Shown: piece by piece, positions 23,840 through 36,500 of the stretch | Layout: the number at the start of each line of letters is the position of its first letter | Numbering within the stretch: the stretch's first letter is position 1 | Source of the DNA: Trifolium pratense | Lineage: Eukaryota > Streptophyta > Magnoliopsida > Fabales > Fabaceae | DNA length: 64,000 nucleotides | Direction of reading: 5' to 3' | Assembly (NCBI RefSeq): GCF_020283565.1 | Contig: NC_060065.1 | Coordinates: 28,694,409-28,758,408 of the forward strand | Program-made: the position numbers and the translations under genes | The notes under the pieces: generated by a model | The model's input: only the letters and a program-made list of their open reading frames with translations | What the model was told of the DNA's origin: nothing | The model's database searches: none

Positions 23840-24293
23840 CATCATTTATTCAAATTGTAAATAATGTTAACAACATCAAAAATAGTTATTCATTTGTGTA
23901 ACTAACAAAAAAAATGTCATATATATTCCGCAACATTGAAATTGATTAACATATAAAATTGATAGTGTAACTAAAAAATTAAGAGATAATTAATAAATAA
24001 AATTAACATTTACACAACAAATAAAATGAATAACAAAATTGATAGTGTTTTGATGATCTAAAAAAAACTGATAGTGTTTTATAATCAAAATTACAAATTA
24101 ATTTTATAAATTAATTCTTTCTTTTCAAATAAATTTTTTGAAGAAAATAACAAAATGTATTTTTTTTGAATATAAATAAAGTAGTAAAATTATTTATGAG
24201 TTATAAAGTGATTTTATTTATAAAAAATTATCACTTTGTAAAAGGAAATAATTTTTGAATTTGTTTAATTTATAATTTTTATGGTGGTATCTA

Positions 24294-25060
24294 CAATATA
24301 TTAAAAGAAGATACATATGAAATCACCAATTTGCCCATATTTCATTTTTTGACACATAATCATTTTCAAGGGTATTTTGTGTCTTTATTAAAAAAAGTTA
24401 GTAGAAAAATTAAAATAAATAACATATAGAAATCCGCATAAAATTAATAATTATGACCGACGAATTAATATAATGACACATCTACAATATACGAAAAGAT
24501 GATAGTTTTTTTTTTGAAGGAAAAAAGAAGATACACATATGAAATCACCAATTTTCCCCTTTTCATTTTTTGACACAATCATTTTCAAGGGTATTTTGTG
24601 TCATATTTGAAAGTTAATAACTAATTTCAATATTTTAATATTTTTCTTGAGGTGGTTACTTTCATTTTAATATTTTAATATTTTGTGTCATCAATACATT
24701 GGTCAGATATTTTAATAACTAATTTTAATATTTTAATATTTTCTTAAGGTGGTTTCTTGATCTTTAATAATTTATGTAGGACCTAAATTTATACTCAGAT
24801 ATTAATGGGAGAACCTATTGTTTTTCTGATTTCTACGAGATTTATATTTTTAATCATATATTAATAAAGTTGTCCATTCTTCATAATTTCTACATGGCAT
24901 ATATTTATACTCATATATTAATACAAGGATCTAATTTTTTGTGGGATTTCTGCGAGGCATATGTTTTTACTCTTATTAATAAAGTTTTCAGTTTTTTACT
25001 ATTTTTTGTGATACCTATATTTATACTCATATATTAATACGAAAATCTACTAATCTCCGT
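24294..25060 (+). mobile_element. Helitron-like 5' fragments
   Basis: CTACAATATATTAAAAGAAGATACATATGAAATCACC-type starts occur twice (about 24294 and 24480). Repeated phrases such as TACTCATATATTAATA follow. The same phrases fill the two Helitron-like elements at 47060-50175. No 3' hairpin with CTAGT is seen, so these look truncated. Confidence 0.45.
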
Positions 25061-25210
25061 CGGGAGCTTGTGGGGTACAAAGGCTGGATCTCCCGTCCCA
25101 ACCGAATTTTCTCTATACGCATGAGCCAAAAATCGAACTTCTGACCACATACATAAGAAGACCAAGACCCCCTTGAAGAAATTCATTGTTGGTCACTATA
25201 TCAATTTTTC

Positions 25211-25213
<3 letters not shown>

Positions 25214-25301
<88 letters not shown>
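25214..25301. repeat. (AT)n microsatellite
   Basis: An uninterrupted AT run of about 88 bp. Confidence 0.95.
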
Positions 25302-25303
<2 letters not shown>

Positions 25304-25309
25304 ACACAG

Positions 25310-26000
25310 AGAGTAGTTAAATCTAATCCAAATAAGTTAAAAGAATTTTGAGCATATATATGGATGAACCAGTTACTTTGTAAACAATACTCTCAACTCT
25401 GGAAGATACATAGGTGTGATTTTGTTTTTCTTTTTGTTTGTTTTTTTAATAATAAATAGACGAAATGATATTAACTGCCTGAATTTTAAACACATAAATA
25501 AAGGAGTTAGAATTTAAATCGGTGTTACAACATTTAACCTAACAATTTTGATGTTTTTATTAGTTAAATTAATATTTGTGCACTGATTCTATTTTATTAA
25601 TTTTGAATGACTCTTAATTCATGTCCCTTCTCAACATACACACACAAACATTATATTTCCTAATCATGTTAATAATATATATGAGGATCTTACCGATCAG
25701 CATGAATGTATGGATAAAAATCTCTTTTGGAGGCTTCTAGTGTACCTACTCATATTCAATCAATTTAATTTCATGTTCAATCAATTGCTTTCAATTGACA
25801 AATAAGGTTTTATATTCACTCAATTGCATGATTTGGCCTTCATCCACAATCATATATAGGGACCGTTAAATTTAGTGAGATACATACAATACAGCATTTA
25901 TCTTCTTTAAATTTAAGAAACTTTTTTGTGTGCCTCCTACTATATATAAAATTTAAGTGATTTTTTTTGTGCCTCCTAATATGTTTTACAGAAGAATTTA
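25310..26000. other. Intergenic, no gene seen
   Basis: AT-rich sequence with no recognisable gene or element. Confidence 0.4.
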
Positions 26001-26007
26001 ATTTATA

Positions 26008-26163
26008 TGCACCGTCGGTGTAAAGATATTTTGCACATGCGTCCAATAATATACAGACACATCATGTATGGTCATTAAAAACACATGATATGTCACATTC
26101 ATTAAATGATGTGGCAACGCGTCATTGGATGTATGTGTAAAAAAAATTTACACCGACGGTGCA
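26008..26163. mobile_element. Short MITE with TGCACCGTCGGTGTAAA ends
   Basis: A 156 bp block with inverted ends TGCACCGTCGGTGTAAA and TTTACACCGACGGTGCA, themselves partly palindromic. ATTGGACG/CATTGGATG motifs lie just inside. A degraded relative (CTGTGCACTGTTAGTGTAAA) is at about 33215-33400, upstream of the kinase gene. There is no coding sequence. Confidence 0.7.
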
Positions 26164-26879
26164 CAACAATTAAACTCTTTACAAAATACACTCACGGTAA
26201 AATTACCAATTTATTCCTATCTACGTGTTAACTTGCGAACAAACTTTGCTACTTAAATAACGAATATCAATCCAACAACATTTAATTCACCATATTTTCT
26301 AGATTGTTTTTTAACTCATCTGCTACTTAAAATGTGAATACGATGAAAATATTTACATCTTAATTAGCGAAAGTAATAAATAAATATGTAGTATATATAT
26401 ATATACACAAGAGGCACGTGAGAAGGTGCGAAAAGAAATTCACTAAATTTGACAGTTCCACAACTATTGCAACTTACAACTCTAACTAGAACTTTGACCC
26501 ATGCGGTGCATGAGTCTAATTAGCTGTAATATGTAACAATAAAAAATAAAATACAAAAATTATAAGAGCATTTTCAATAACAGTATTATAAGGAATTTTA
26601 TAGACTAATTATTCTATATTTGTTTATGTGCTTATTTTATATTTTTATTTTATATATTTTTTAAATAATTTTGGAACCCCATCGTTTTATTTACTTATTA
26701 AAAAAAATTGCTGATAATTAAAGGTTAAAAAATTGATGATAATTAAAGGTAAAAAAAAATATTAAAGACACAATCAAGAACATAAACTTAAGTAGACATC
26801 CATAAATAAATAAAAATTGTGATTAAAAATTTATTGAAAACAGAGTTAACATATTAGGATTCCTAAATTCTTTTATAAT

Positions 26880-27066
26880 TGAACCACATGTTTTAGCGGT
26901 TGAAATGTTTTATTGTAAGTAAGGGATGCATGTTCGATTCCTATCGTAGATAAATATGTATTTTTTGAATATAAAGCTGCAATAAAACGAAAGAGAAAAT
27001 GAGAGGAGATAAAATTTGGTTTAGGGTTAACTTATGTTAGCAATCTTATAATATAAGAGATAAGAG
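26880..27066 (+). repeat. SINE-like family D copy
   Basis: A tRNA-like head (GTTTTAGCGGTTGAAATG...GTTCGATTCC) is followed by an AT-rich body ending CTTATAATATAAGAGATA. A second copy with the same ending is at 27570-27756. Confidence 0.5.
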
Positions 27067-27569
27067 ATTATCGGTTTTTAATTGTTTAAATTGTGCAATG
27101 AAAATTGATGGTGCTTAATTGTCATATGAAATCTTTCCTATGAAAGTTGATGGAGCTTAACACTTTGTGTACATAATTTAAATCACAATTGGTCTGCTAG
27201 TGCATATTGTATCAATTGATCATCGGTTAATATTAAATCTGCAATGTTAAAATCAAAATAATGGATGTGATTAGTGACATGACCATGATTGTGTTTGGTT
27301 GTATTGCAAAAAAAATTGATTTAGCAAAATTGAGTTTGATAATAACTTTCCAAATTACACGTGGTAATAACTTTCCAAATCTCACATGATAATTATTCTC
27401 TAAATTTATGATCCGGTAGAAAAAAAAACATTGATCAGGAAAGACATAAAAATATTTCGTGATGAATAATATAGTCAACAATAATTTTGATATGCTTATA
27501 AAAAAAGTGATATGATATAATTTTAAAATTGATGGTGCTTATTAATTATTGCACATAATTTTAATCACG

Positions 27570-27756
27570 ATTGGTATACTTGTCATAGTGGTTGGAAATA
27601 TTGTTTTGCACTGAAGGGTTGCAGGTTCGAATCCTAGTCAAGATAAAATTGTATTATTTTTTAATAAAAATGCAAGATAAAATGGAGTGAAAACATGAAA
27701 AACAAATTAGCGTTTAGGGTTTGCTTGTGTATACAAGCTTATAATATAAAAGATAG
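27570..27756 (+). repeat. SINE-like family D copy
   Basis: The head carries a B-box (GGTTCGAATCC), and the body ends CTTATAATATAAAAGATA, as at 26880-27066. Confidence 0.5.
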
Positions 27757-28098
27757 GAATTCAAGACCTATCGATCACCTTCTGATGAAACACTAGTGAT
27801 ATGATTTTGTACTTTTAAACTTATTCTTCTCGATATATATTTTCAATTGAGTGCACTGAGTTAATTAGGTCATTTATCATCCTAAATAAAAAAAGGTACT
27901 TGTTTATCGGATCAATGGATTTTGAATGTTATATTACTTATTCTAAACAATATCAACGCAATATCAATCAAAGAGATGAATCATGTAATATTCATCTTGA
28001 CAAGAATTTATTTATCGAATATGATAAAATATGTATTAAAAAGGGTTCTTTATATCCAGATAATGGGAAGCGATGAGTAGGTTATTACTTCTTTAGTA

Positions 28099-28337
28099 CT
28101 CCCTCCGTCCCAAATCTTTAGTCTTTTTACCATTTCAGTTTTGTCCCAAAACTTTAGTCATTTTAAGAAATCAATGCACATTTAATGATACTTTACCATT
28201 TGTACCCTTACAAGAGTTAAAACATTAATTAAATATATTTTCTCCTTCTTAATAAAGTAAGATTAAAATGACTTTACTTATCATTTTTAATCTTCGTGCA
28301 AAACTCCAAAAAGACTAAAGTTTTGGGACGGAAGGAG
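28099..28337. mobile_element. Stowaway-like MITE
   Basis: The ends CTCCCTCCGTCCCAAATCTT and TTTTGGGACGGAAGGAG, flanked by TA (28097-28098 and 28338-28339), define a 239 bp Tc1/mariner-type MITE. Its sequence closely matches the copy in ANL2 intron 6. Confidence 0.85.
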
Positions 28338-28434
28338 TAATAATTAGTAATAAATTCTATGAATTTTTTTTATAATTTAACCACTCTAAAAAAACCAACG
28401 AGTCATACACACTAAGCAATCACTTTTTACCATT

Positions 28435-28435
28435 A

Positions 28436-28477
<42 letters not shown>
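28435..28477. repeat. (AAT)n microsatellite
   Basis: Continuous AAT trinucleotide repeat. Confidence 0.95.
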
Positions 28478-28479
28478 TT

Positions 28480-30000
28480 CAACTTCAAGAACACGGACCG
28501 TGTACAAAAACTTCGGGCCTAAGAGTTAATGACGGAGTATATAATTATATAATGTGTAATTGAATAAAGTCTTTATTTTCATTTTTTTTTTATCTGTGTA
28601 AAGTGGTAAATTGCGATATTTATTTTGAGATAGAATAGAAGACTGAGTAAGGTGTACTCAAATTAAAGATAATGAGTCAAATGAAAAATAATTCAAATTA
28701 ATAAGGATAAAAGAGATAGCCAAGAAATTAAGTACGTAAGCAAACACCTAAGTCACATGATTTTATAGTATAGTCCATTTTGAATTTCCTAAATATACAC
28801 AAACATATAGCCAACTTCGTAAAATTTAATTTTAGCTATTGCAAAATGTTATGCCAAACATTTTTCTGTTTAGATATTAGAATTTAGAATAAATAATTGA
28901 TGGACCACCTAAAAGGCCATCATAATTAATTGCTAAAGCCATCAAAGTTGTATTTCAGGACAATCCCATCAAAGTCACTCATAGTTCGGATTGAAATTTT
29001 AAAATGGTATGTATGTTATATATAACTCCTTGAGAGTATTTATATAATAAATTAATGAAATAAAATTACATGTAATATGTATTTACTAAAATTAATTTTT
29101 ATTTCCCATGCAAAATTATTTATGGCGGTAAATTTTTTTCTTCTTTACATATTTTTTAATCAAGTCAACACTTGAATGGATTGTATTTTTATATATTTAA
29201 TTCTATATAATGATGTCAACTTTTTGTGTCTAAATATGATTTACTCTAATAATATAATGTATCATTAGATGTAGTTTTCAAATCTAATACATCCAAATGT
29301 TGACATCATTGTCTTAATATAGTGTAACACTATATATATTAGTGTTTGAAGGATGTGGGTACATAGTGGAACCCACTACCATGTGTGAGCAAGAAAATGA
29401 GTTTTGGATTATACAAGAATTGACAAAGAAATTGTGAGAGAGGGTACATATATCTATAGATGATTTCAATATAGAAATTTAAAAAAAAAAAAAAAAGAAA
29501 AAAAAAAGAGGCCCATAATATAATGTCCTCGAGCTAACAAAACTAAAAAGGCCAACTGCCATTCCCTAATTCTGATAGCATTTCATTTTCTTGACTTTAT
29601 TATTTTCGTCCACACCTACAAATATTGGGATTTGAGAGATATAATATATCACACCCTCACGTGTATATTATATTGATATTGATATCAGCAATGTTTTACA
29701 GTACGTCCTTTTATTTACTGTATATATATGTCCTAGTTTGTTCATATGCATGCATGTAACTTTAAAAGGAAAATGCGATTCATGGCAAAATTTTATCATC
29801 TGTTTATTATATACACACTAAACTACTAGACTACTAGTAGTATACTTTTTTTTTTTGAGAAACTAGTACTAGTAGTATACTATTTTAATATAGAAAAATT
29901 AAAACTTGACTAATTAGTAATTAATCGGTGCACAATCTTAATACTAATTAGGAAAGTTTTGAAAAAATGTTAATAATCATGAATATTTGGTAATGTGTTT
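28480..30000. other. Intergenic, no gene seen
   Basis: AT-rich DNA with an A-tract at about 29480-29508. No gene or complete element is recognised. Confidence 0.4.
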
Positions 30001-30008
30001 TGTTTGAT

Positions 30009-30164
30009 GTCAACTAGACCGTCTAATCTGATTCGGAAGTCGGTTCTGACATCAAATGGTTCAAATTTCCTCTCGATCGCAGTTGTGAGAGATCGAATTG
30101 TGGTTCTCCCTACCAAGTTCAGCGTCAATCACCCGATTCACCACTAGATTAACTAACGATTGGT
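30009..30164 (-). repeat. SINE family B copy
   Basis: Minus-strand copy, recognised by ACCGTCTAATCTGATTCGGA, GATCGCAGTTGTGAGAGATC and the B-box complement GGGATCGAA-like motif, ending in the ACTAACGATTGG head. Confidence 0.7.
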
Positions 30165-30805
30165 TATTGCTGTCATTTCTGCTTGTGAGATTAAACGGTC
30201 AAAATAAATGCATATAGATTAATATAATTGGTCGTTGAAATGTACATAGAGTTAAAATTTCGTTGTTTCAAAAACAAAAGAGTTAAAATTTCGTAAAAAA
30301 CTAAATGATTAATATAAAAAATTAATAATTTATAAAATACTCCTATTGATGTATTTTCTTTATCATAAATATAAATATAATATAAAAAATAATAATTTGA
30401 GAGTGACACAATATTAATTAGAGGTACCATTGGTGAATAAATTAACAATTAATATTACAACTTAAAGTGAGAATTTATTAGAGATAAATTATTTTTGCAA
30501 ATGTGACATTTATTTTGAAATGGAAGGAATATTTATATATACTTACCGCTAGTTTTGCCTTCTATCAGAGATTTTTTATACTAATTAAATTATTTTATAC
30601 CCATCTCATCTAAAATTATTGAAATCACTCAATGAAGTCATAATACTTTGTTGATTCAGATTATATATGTTAATTGGTTTTAGAATTACCTCCGATTTGG
30701 ATTACTTTTTAGTTTATAGAATATGTCAAATTAGATAAATTTGTTTAGTAACTAAAGGAATGCTACTATAATTTTATAGATAATTAAAAGCTACTTTAAA
30801 TTTAG

Positions 30806-31294
30806 AGAATTACTTTTGCCATCTATCGGTTACTCGTGCGTCCTATACGTCTTTCATTTTACCCTTCCGTTATCTAAGTAGCGGACATTATAAAAATGAG
30901 AAATTTTGAGGTAAAAACACCCTACCAAAATTTTTATTAACCCTCCACTTAAGTAGCGGGCAAAATCTTCTACTTAAGTAGCTGAGTTATAAAAATGTGG
31001 AATTTGAGAAAAAAAATACCCCGTAGCATGAAAACTTCTATTTTTTATAACATTAACTACTTAAGTAGCGAATTTGTGAAATTTTGAGGAAAAAACACCC
31101 TACCAAGATTTTTACCAGTTATCTACTTAAGTAGTAGACAAAATCCTCTACTTAAGTAGCGGACGTTTTAAAAATTAATTTTTTGAGAAAAAAACTCTTC
31201 TACGTAGAATCCACTACTTAAGTAACGAACGGAGGTATTTTAATAATTTCGTAGTGTGTGCCTGGAAACCAGTAGAGTGACAATAGTAATTCCC
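30806..31294. mobile_element. TIR element with an array of CTACTTAAGTAG palindromes
   Basis: The outer parts are inverted relatives: GAATTACTTTTGCCATCTATCGGTTACTCGTGCG at the left pairs, with mismatches, with the complement of TGTGCCTGGAAACCAGTAGAGTGACAATAGTAATTC at the right. Between them the perfect 12 bp palindrome CTACTTAAGTAG occurs at 30970, 31057, 31123 and 31148, with one- or two-base variants at 30945 and 31214 and a further partial one near 30871. TTTTGAGGAAAAAACACCCTACC-like phrases recur between them. No target duplication or coding sequence was identified. Confidence 0.6.
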
Positions 31295-31633
31295 TTCAAT
31301 TTATACAATCAGTAATAGAGGACTGAATATTAAAAGGCACAGGCCCTACATTTTAATCAAACGATGAATTTTGCTCTGAAGCATTGGGTTTCCTTTTTCG
31401 TTTTAGGGTGGTGTTTAATGGTTAATAATCTAGCCAAAAGTGAGGGTTATAAATTAGTAGATGGTTCTTAAGAAAGAATGTATGTAAATGATGAATGAGG
31501 ATTACTATTTTTCTTTGGAGGTTTATATGGTTTGGATGAGGCATGGGTAAGGTGTTTCGAGTTAAAGGAGAGTTTATTTGGTCTGGAGCTGCCACGGCTG
31601 TACACCCATGACATTGACCGTGTTGGCTCTCAG

Positions 31634-32312
31634 TAGAGCTGTAAAAAATGGACCGGACTAATGGGTCGGCCCATTAGCCCACGTGTTTGGGTAGATCGAG
31701 CCTAAAAAAATCTAACCCAAATGAAACCAGACCTTTTTGGTCCAAACCCATTAGCCCAAATGCAAATAGGCTGGGCTATGAGCTAGCCCACCGGGCTTCG
31801 GACCGACCCATTATCGAAAAAATTATGTTATTTTTATAAAATAATATCAAGTAATAACATAAAAAATTATAATCTAATTAAAAAAGTTATTTTAAAAACT
31901 ATAGTTAAATATCTAAGCATAATAAGAAGGGTCATATTTACCTAAAACCTTTTAAAAAAATTAAGTTTATAATTTATTAATTTGATTTAATTTCTTTTAT
32001 AAGAATCAAACTTGAGTTTAATTGATATTTAGCACTGATGTAAAAATTATTTACACTTACATATAATTATATCTCAATAAAATTGATAATTATGAGGAAC
32101 TAATGTATCAAAATCATGTATAAAAAGATCGAATAAATGGAAAAAAAATAAAACGAAATGGGCCGGACCGTCCCATTAGCCAACATGGCCCATACGGACT
32201 GGGCCGGGCTCATAAATGTGTAGCCCTTAGGCTGGGTAGGGCTAGCCCATGTATATAGTGTGGCCCACCGGATCGGGCCGGCTGGACCGAGCCAGCCCAT
32301 TTGACAGCTCTA
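31634..32312. mobile_element. Non-autonomous hAT element
   Basis: This 679 bp element has terminal inverted repeats TAGAGCTGTAAAAAATGGAC and the complement of CCCATTTGACAGCTCTA. A perfect 8 bp target duplication GCTCTCAG flanks it (31626-31633 and 32313-32320), diagnostic of hAT insertion. The subterminal parts are rich in GGCCCATTAGCC and GGGCCGG motifs; the middle is AT-rich. No transposase is encoded. Confidence 0.92.
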
Positions 32313-32516
32313 GCTCTCAGGGACTTCGCATGGTGAGAAATTGGTTGTCTTTGGCCTTTGGTACATGTGTCTGCCACAACAACACGGTCGTGGTGGCTTC
32401 AGTTTGCTGCATAGGCATCGTTTTGTTGTTCTCGTCACAATCCGACTTCTTTGTGTGCTTGGAGTATAACTTGGTCTGTAGAAATTAATCAACCTCACCA
32501 ATCCTTAAGGACTATG

Positions 32517-32547
32517 GACTGACCTCCGAACCAAATTAAACGGTCCA
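32517..32547 (+). repeat. SINE family B 3' fragment
   Basis: GGACTGACCTCCGAACCAAA...TTAAACGGTCC matches only the tail of the family B unit. Confidence 0.4.
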
Positions 32548-32610
32548 TTAAATCAGATATCGATGATAAAATAATATTTTAAAAAATTAATCGACCTCCC
32601 GCCCTCTTTC

Positions 32611-32620
32611 ACTATATATG
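32611..32620 (+). promoter_or_regulatory. Candidate TATA box of the kinase gene
   Basis: ACTATATATG lies about 900 bp before the start codon. A candidate 5' UTR splice donor (CTAAG|GTAAGA at 32981/32982) and an acceptor near 33436-33439 would place an intron in the leader. This is inferred from motifs only. Confidence 0.35.
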
Positions 32621-33512
32621 TGCACAACTACTCCTTAAAAAGAGGAACTAACTATATAATTCTCTTATCAGATCAGTCTGAGCAAACAAAGTCAAGAAAA
32701 ACCCCCACTCTTTGTGCCAACTATTTCTCTCAACTTTCATACGTTAATTAACCACACTTCACATATTCTACAAGTTTGCAGCTTTCCTTTTTGCCAAATA
32801 GAACAACAGAAACTCACAAAAAAAACTTACGCTATCTCTCATTTATACCAACCACTCTTTTAGTGCAATTCTCTTTCTTATACTAAAAATTATTATTCTT
32901 TTAAATATTTTAAGCATTCGATCGTGCGGTTGAACATTGTAGGATATATAGAATCAATGTTGGTGGGAGGAAGCATCTAAGGTAAGAGTTTTCCTCCATA
33001 CACTCATGCACGTAAGATTTATGTTATGAATTAATAATAGAATATTTAAATGTTAAGAAGTAATGATAATAGAAAGAATTACAAGGAACTATTTTTATAA
33101 CATTTTATAATATGATTTACCAGTGTGGCTAATTTTAGATTTAATTTTATGATTTTTGTGTATGGTTGATTGTGAATTTGAGTATTGTGTTGATTTTCTA
33201 TAAAATGATCTGAGTTTGATTTTCTGTGCACTGTTAGTGTAAAATTATTTTAAACATACATTCATCCATCAATGATATGTTGCTACATCATATAATGAAT
33301 GTGACACTTTTAACACAATACATAATTATATATGTGTCAATATATTATTGGATGCATGTAAATTCAAATGATTTTATGTCAATTAGGGCGATAGGTCTAG
33401 TTGCATTTTATGCATCATAAATTTTGTTACTGATAGAAGCCAACTCACTCTTTCTCAAATCCTCATTCACTCTTTCTCATCAAAGCACAAGCAAGCTTCA
33501 AAATCTTGAAGA

Positions 33513-36500
33513 ATGTTGAGAGATCACAATTCAAGCTACTCCGATTCACTGTAAGTTCTAATAATTCTCCCATCAAACACCCGATCCATTTAGTTAATTT
33601 AATTGAATTTCTTACCGGCGGTGGACTGATTACTGATTAGGTTCGTACGCATCATATCATGCAAGTTTTGTAGACGTAATAGAAGGCGCAATTTCTTTGA
33701 TGAAATCCAACCGTTAGATAATTTTGAGTTTCTTGAAATGCTTGGTGAAGGAGGTTTCGGTAGAGTTTTTCAATGTCGTAATGTCGAAGATAATAGCGTT
33801 GTAGCCGTCAAACAAATTTTTATTCATAATAGTGGTGATGCTGTTCCTGCTGCCATCATCAGAGAGGTCTCGTTTCTTAAAGAATTAAACCATCCAAACA
33901 TTGTTAGGTAATAATTCAAATTCAAATTTTCATATAGTTTTAATTAGGTTAGTTTTCATTTTAATTACGTTTGTGTTATGTATAGATTATTGGATGTAAC
34001 CAATAACAATGGCACAAGATTTGTAAGCCTTGTTTTTGAGTATCTTGATTGTAATCTTTCTCAATACATTAAAGAGAATCAACGCTATGGTTCATGTTCA
34101 TCTTTTAATGATCCCATCAATATAAAGGTAAGTTAGGTTTTTCTCCAATTATATAGTAAGTAATTGTTTCTTGAATATTCATTTTTAATTAATTTTGGTG
34201 TTATTACAGAGTTTTATGTATCAGATTCTGTCTGCAGTGGAATATTGCCATTGTCATGAGATTATTCACAGAGATTTGAAACCAACAAATCTTCTAATCG
34301 ATCGTTCTGAAAAGATAATCAAATTGGCTGATTTTGGTTTGGCTAGAGAGTTAGGAGATCCTGACATGATGTATACTAGGAAGGTAATTAATGTTTTTTC
34401 CTACAGTCAGTAATCTATTTTTTTTAGAGGCAGTTTGTTATAGTTTATTTTAAAAAAAAATTATTTTTTTTATAAAATTAATCACTTTTAATTATTTTGT
34501 ATCTGTTTGTTACAGAAAGTTATATGTAATTAAAAAAATCACTTTTATAAGTTGTATTCAAACAAACTAAAGATTATTTTATTTTAAAAAAGTGATTTTT
34601 ATTATAATAAACAAACACAAATTAAATTCAACTTTTCTAAAAATCTCTAAAAACTAATCTCTAAATTATTTTGCATCAAAATCACTATTTTTTAATATGT
34701 AACAAACGGACCCTTAGTGCATTGTTTTTTTGATACACAACGAAATGAAAAGTCATTGGATTTAATTTTTTTTTTTGGTACATAGCCATTGGATTTTTTT
34801 AGTGCATAGTTATAATTATTAAAATTTAATTTTGAATACTAATTGCATTGCAAATTTATGAGTTGACATTGCAATTTGGGATCATTTATAAGATTTTTTT
34901 GCAATTTGGGACATTCATTTAGAAGTCAATTTGTATTAGAAATAGATGTGATAAAAATCTATGTTAAAACCAAATCTATGTTAATCCCTGAATTATCACA
35001 TCTAGTTTTGGTTTTAACATAGATTTTTGCAAAGTTATTCAAAAGCTCAGAAATATCTTATACTATTATCACAGGTAGCAACTTTGTGTTATAGAGCACC
35101 TGAAATATTGTTTGGATGTGGTAAATATTCAACTCCAATTGATATTTGGTCAGTGGGCTGTATATTTGGTGAGATGTTACTTGAAAAACCATTACTCGAA
35201 GGAAAATATTGGATGGATGAATTAGAAATGTTTTTCAGGTAATTTCAGACAACAATTTATTTCACTTTTTTGTTTTTTTTTTCTTATTTGGATTTTCACC
35301 ACAAGTATCCGGTCAACTGGACCGTCTAATCTGATTCGGAGGTCAGTTCTGGCATAAGTGGTTCCAGTCCCTCCGATCGCAGTTGCGTGGGATCGAACTG
35401 TGGTCCTCCCTACCAAGTCCAGCACCAATCACCACTGGACCAACTAGCAATTGATTTTTTATTTCATTTGAATCTAACCAACAAAGCATTTTTTTTTCTA
35501 TTTATGAAGTATGTTCGGTACCCCAACAGAGGAAACGTGGCCTGGGATCACTAAATTGTGTACTAACATTACAACCTATCCCAAATATGAACCAGTGGTA
35601 CCAATTCTCATTTTCAAATATACGAGTTAATTTTTACTAGTTTTCCTATTATTCTAACTATGCTTTGTTCCTCTCTACAATTGTGTAGGACCTATCAACA
35701 ATGTTTTATGATCTTGATCCAACTGGTCTTAATCTTCTAACGGTGAGTCACATTTTCTCTCTAACTTTTATTTGAAGATCCTTAGGTTTAGTACATCCCA
35801 TTAGCCAAACCCTTTTTGTGAGGGTGCTGTAATAATACCCCCAAGCTCTTAAATTAAAGTCCCCAATTTCAATTGCTGCTGCAATATTGCCGGTCATGCG
35901 GTAGCTATCGTAACTGCATTGTACTGCAATTGTGGTGTGATCTTTAATAACATATTTGACTGCAGCGTAACCACATATGGAATTGCATCAGACAATTTTA
36001 GACATGTTAGTTTAAATTTTCTCATGAAAAGTTAAAATTTAAGAATCTCTCAAATCCCCAAATACTTCAAATATAATGAAAAATCTTACTACTTTTAACA
36101 TTCATTTAACCTTGTATTTCAAGCACCTCCCAATTATTACGGAACAATTTGAGACTCCACATCTCATCTCTTCCATAGTTGATAAATAGTATAGTGGTAT
36201 GGTAGTGCCACTTGATACAGTTTGTGAAAGTTAAGAATCATTCCACGTCACAATAGTTGAAATGTGTGTCGCATTAACCACAACAACCGTAATCGCAATG
36301 ACCGTTAATGCAACTAGATCTACGACTGTAACTGTAATTTAAAATCATGATCCCTTTCTATGCGATAACGTACCCTAATTGAAAATGAATGCTTTTAGAA
36401 CCCTAAGTTCAAATTGCTTATATATTTTCATTGAAGGAGAATTAGATATCATGTAAACGTTATTTTTTTTTATGGACCAAATTATTTGATCATTACAAGT

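Noticed and set aside
25113..25307. A short minus-strand frame with an Ile-Tyr repeat
   Set aside because: It is the translation of the (AT)n microsatellite.
30860..31230. CRISPR-like repeat array
   Set aside because: The repeats are 12 bp palindromes with uneven spacers in a plant genome, inside a TIR element.
32249..32488. A 79-codon frame near the hAT element
   Set aside because: It begins inside the hAT element and crosses its boundary. The part outside shows no recognisable domain.
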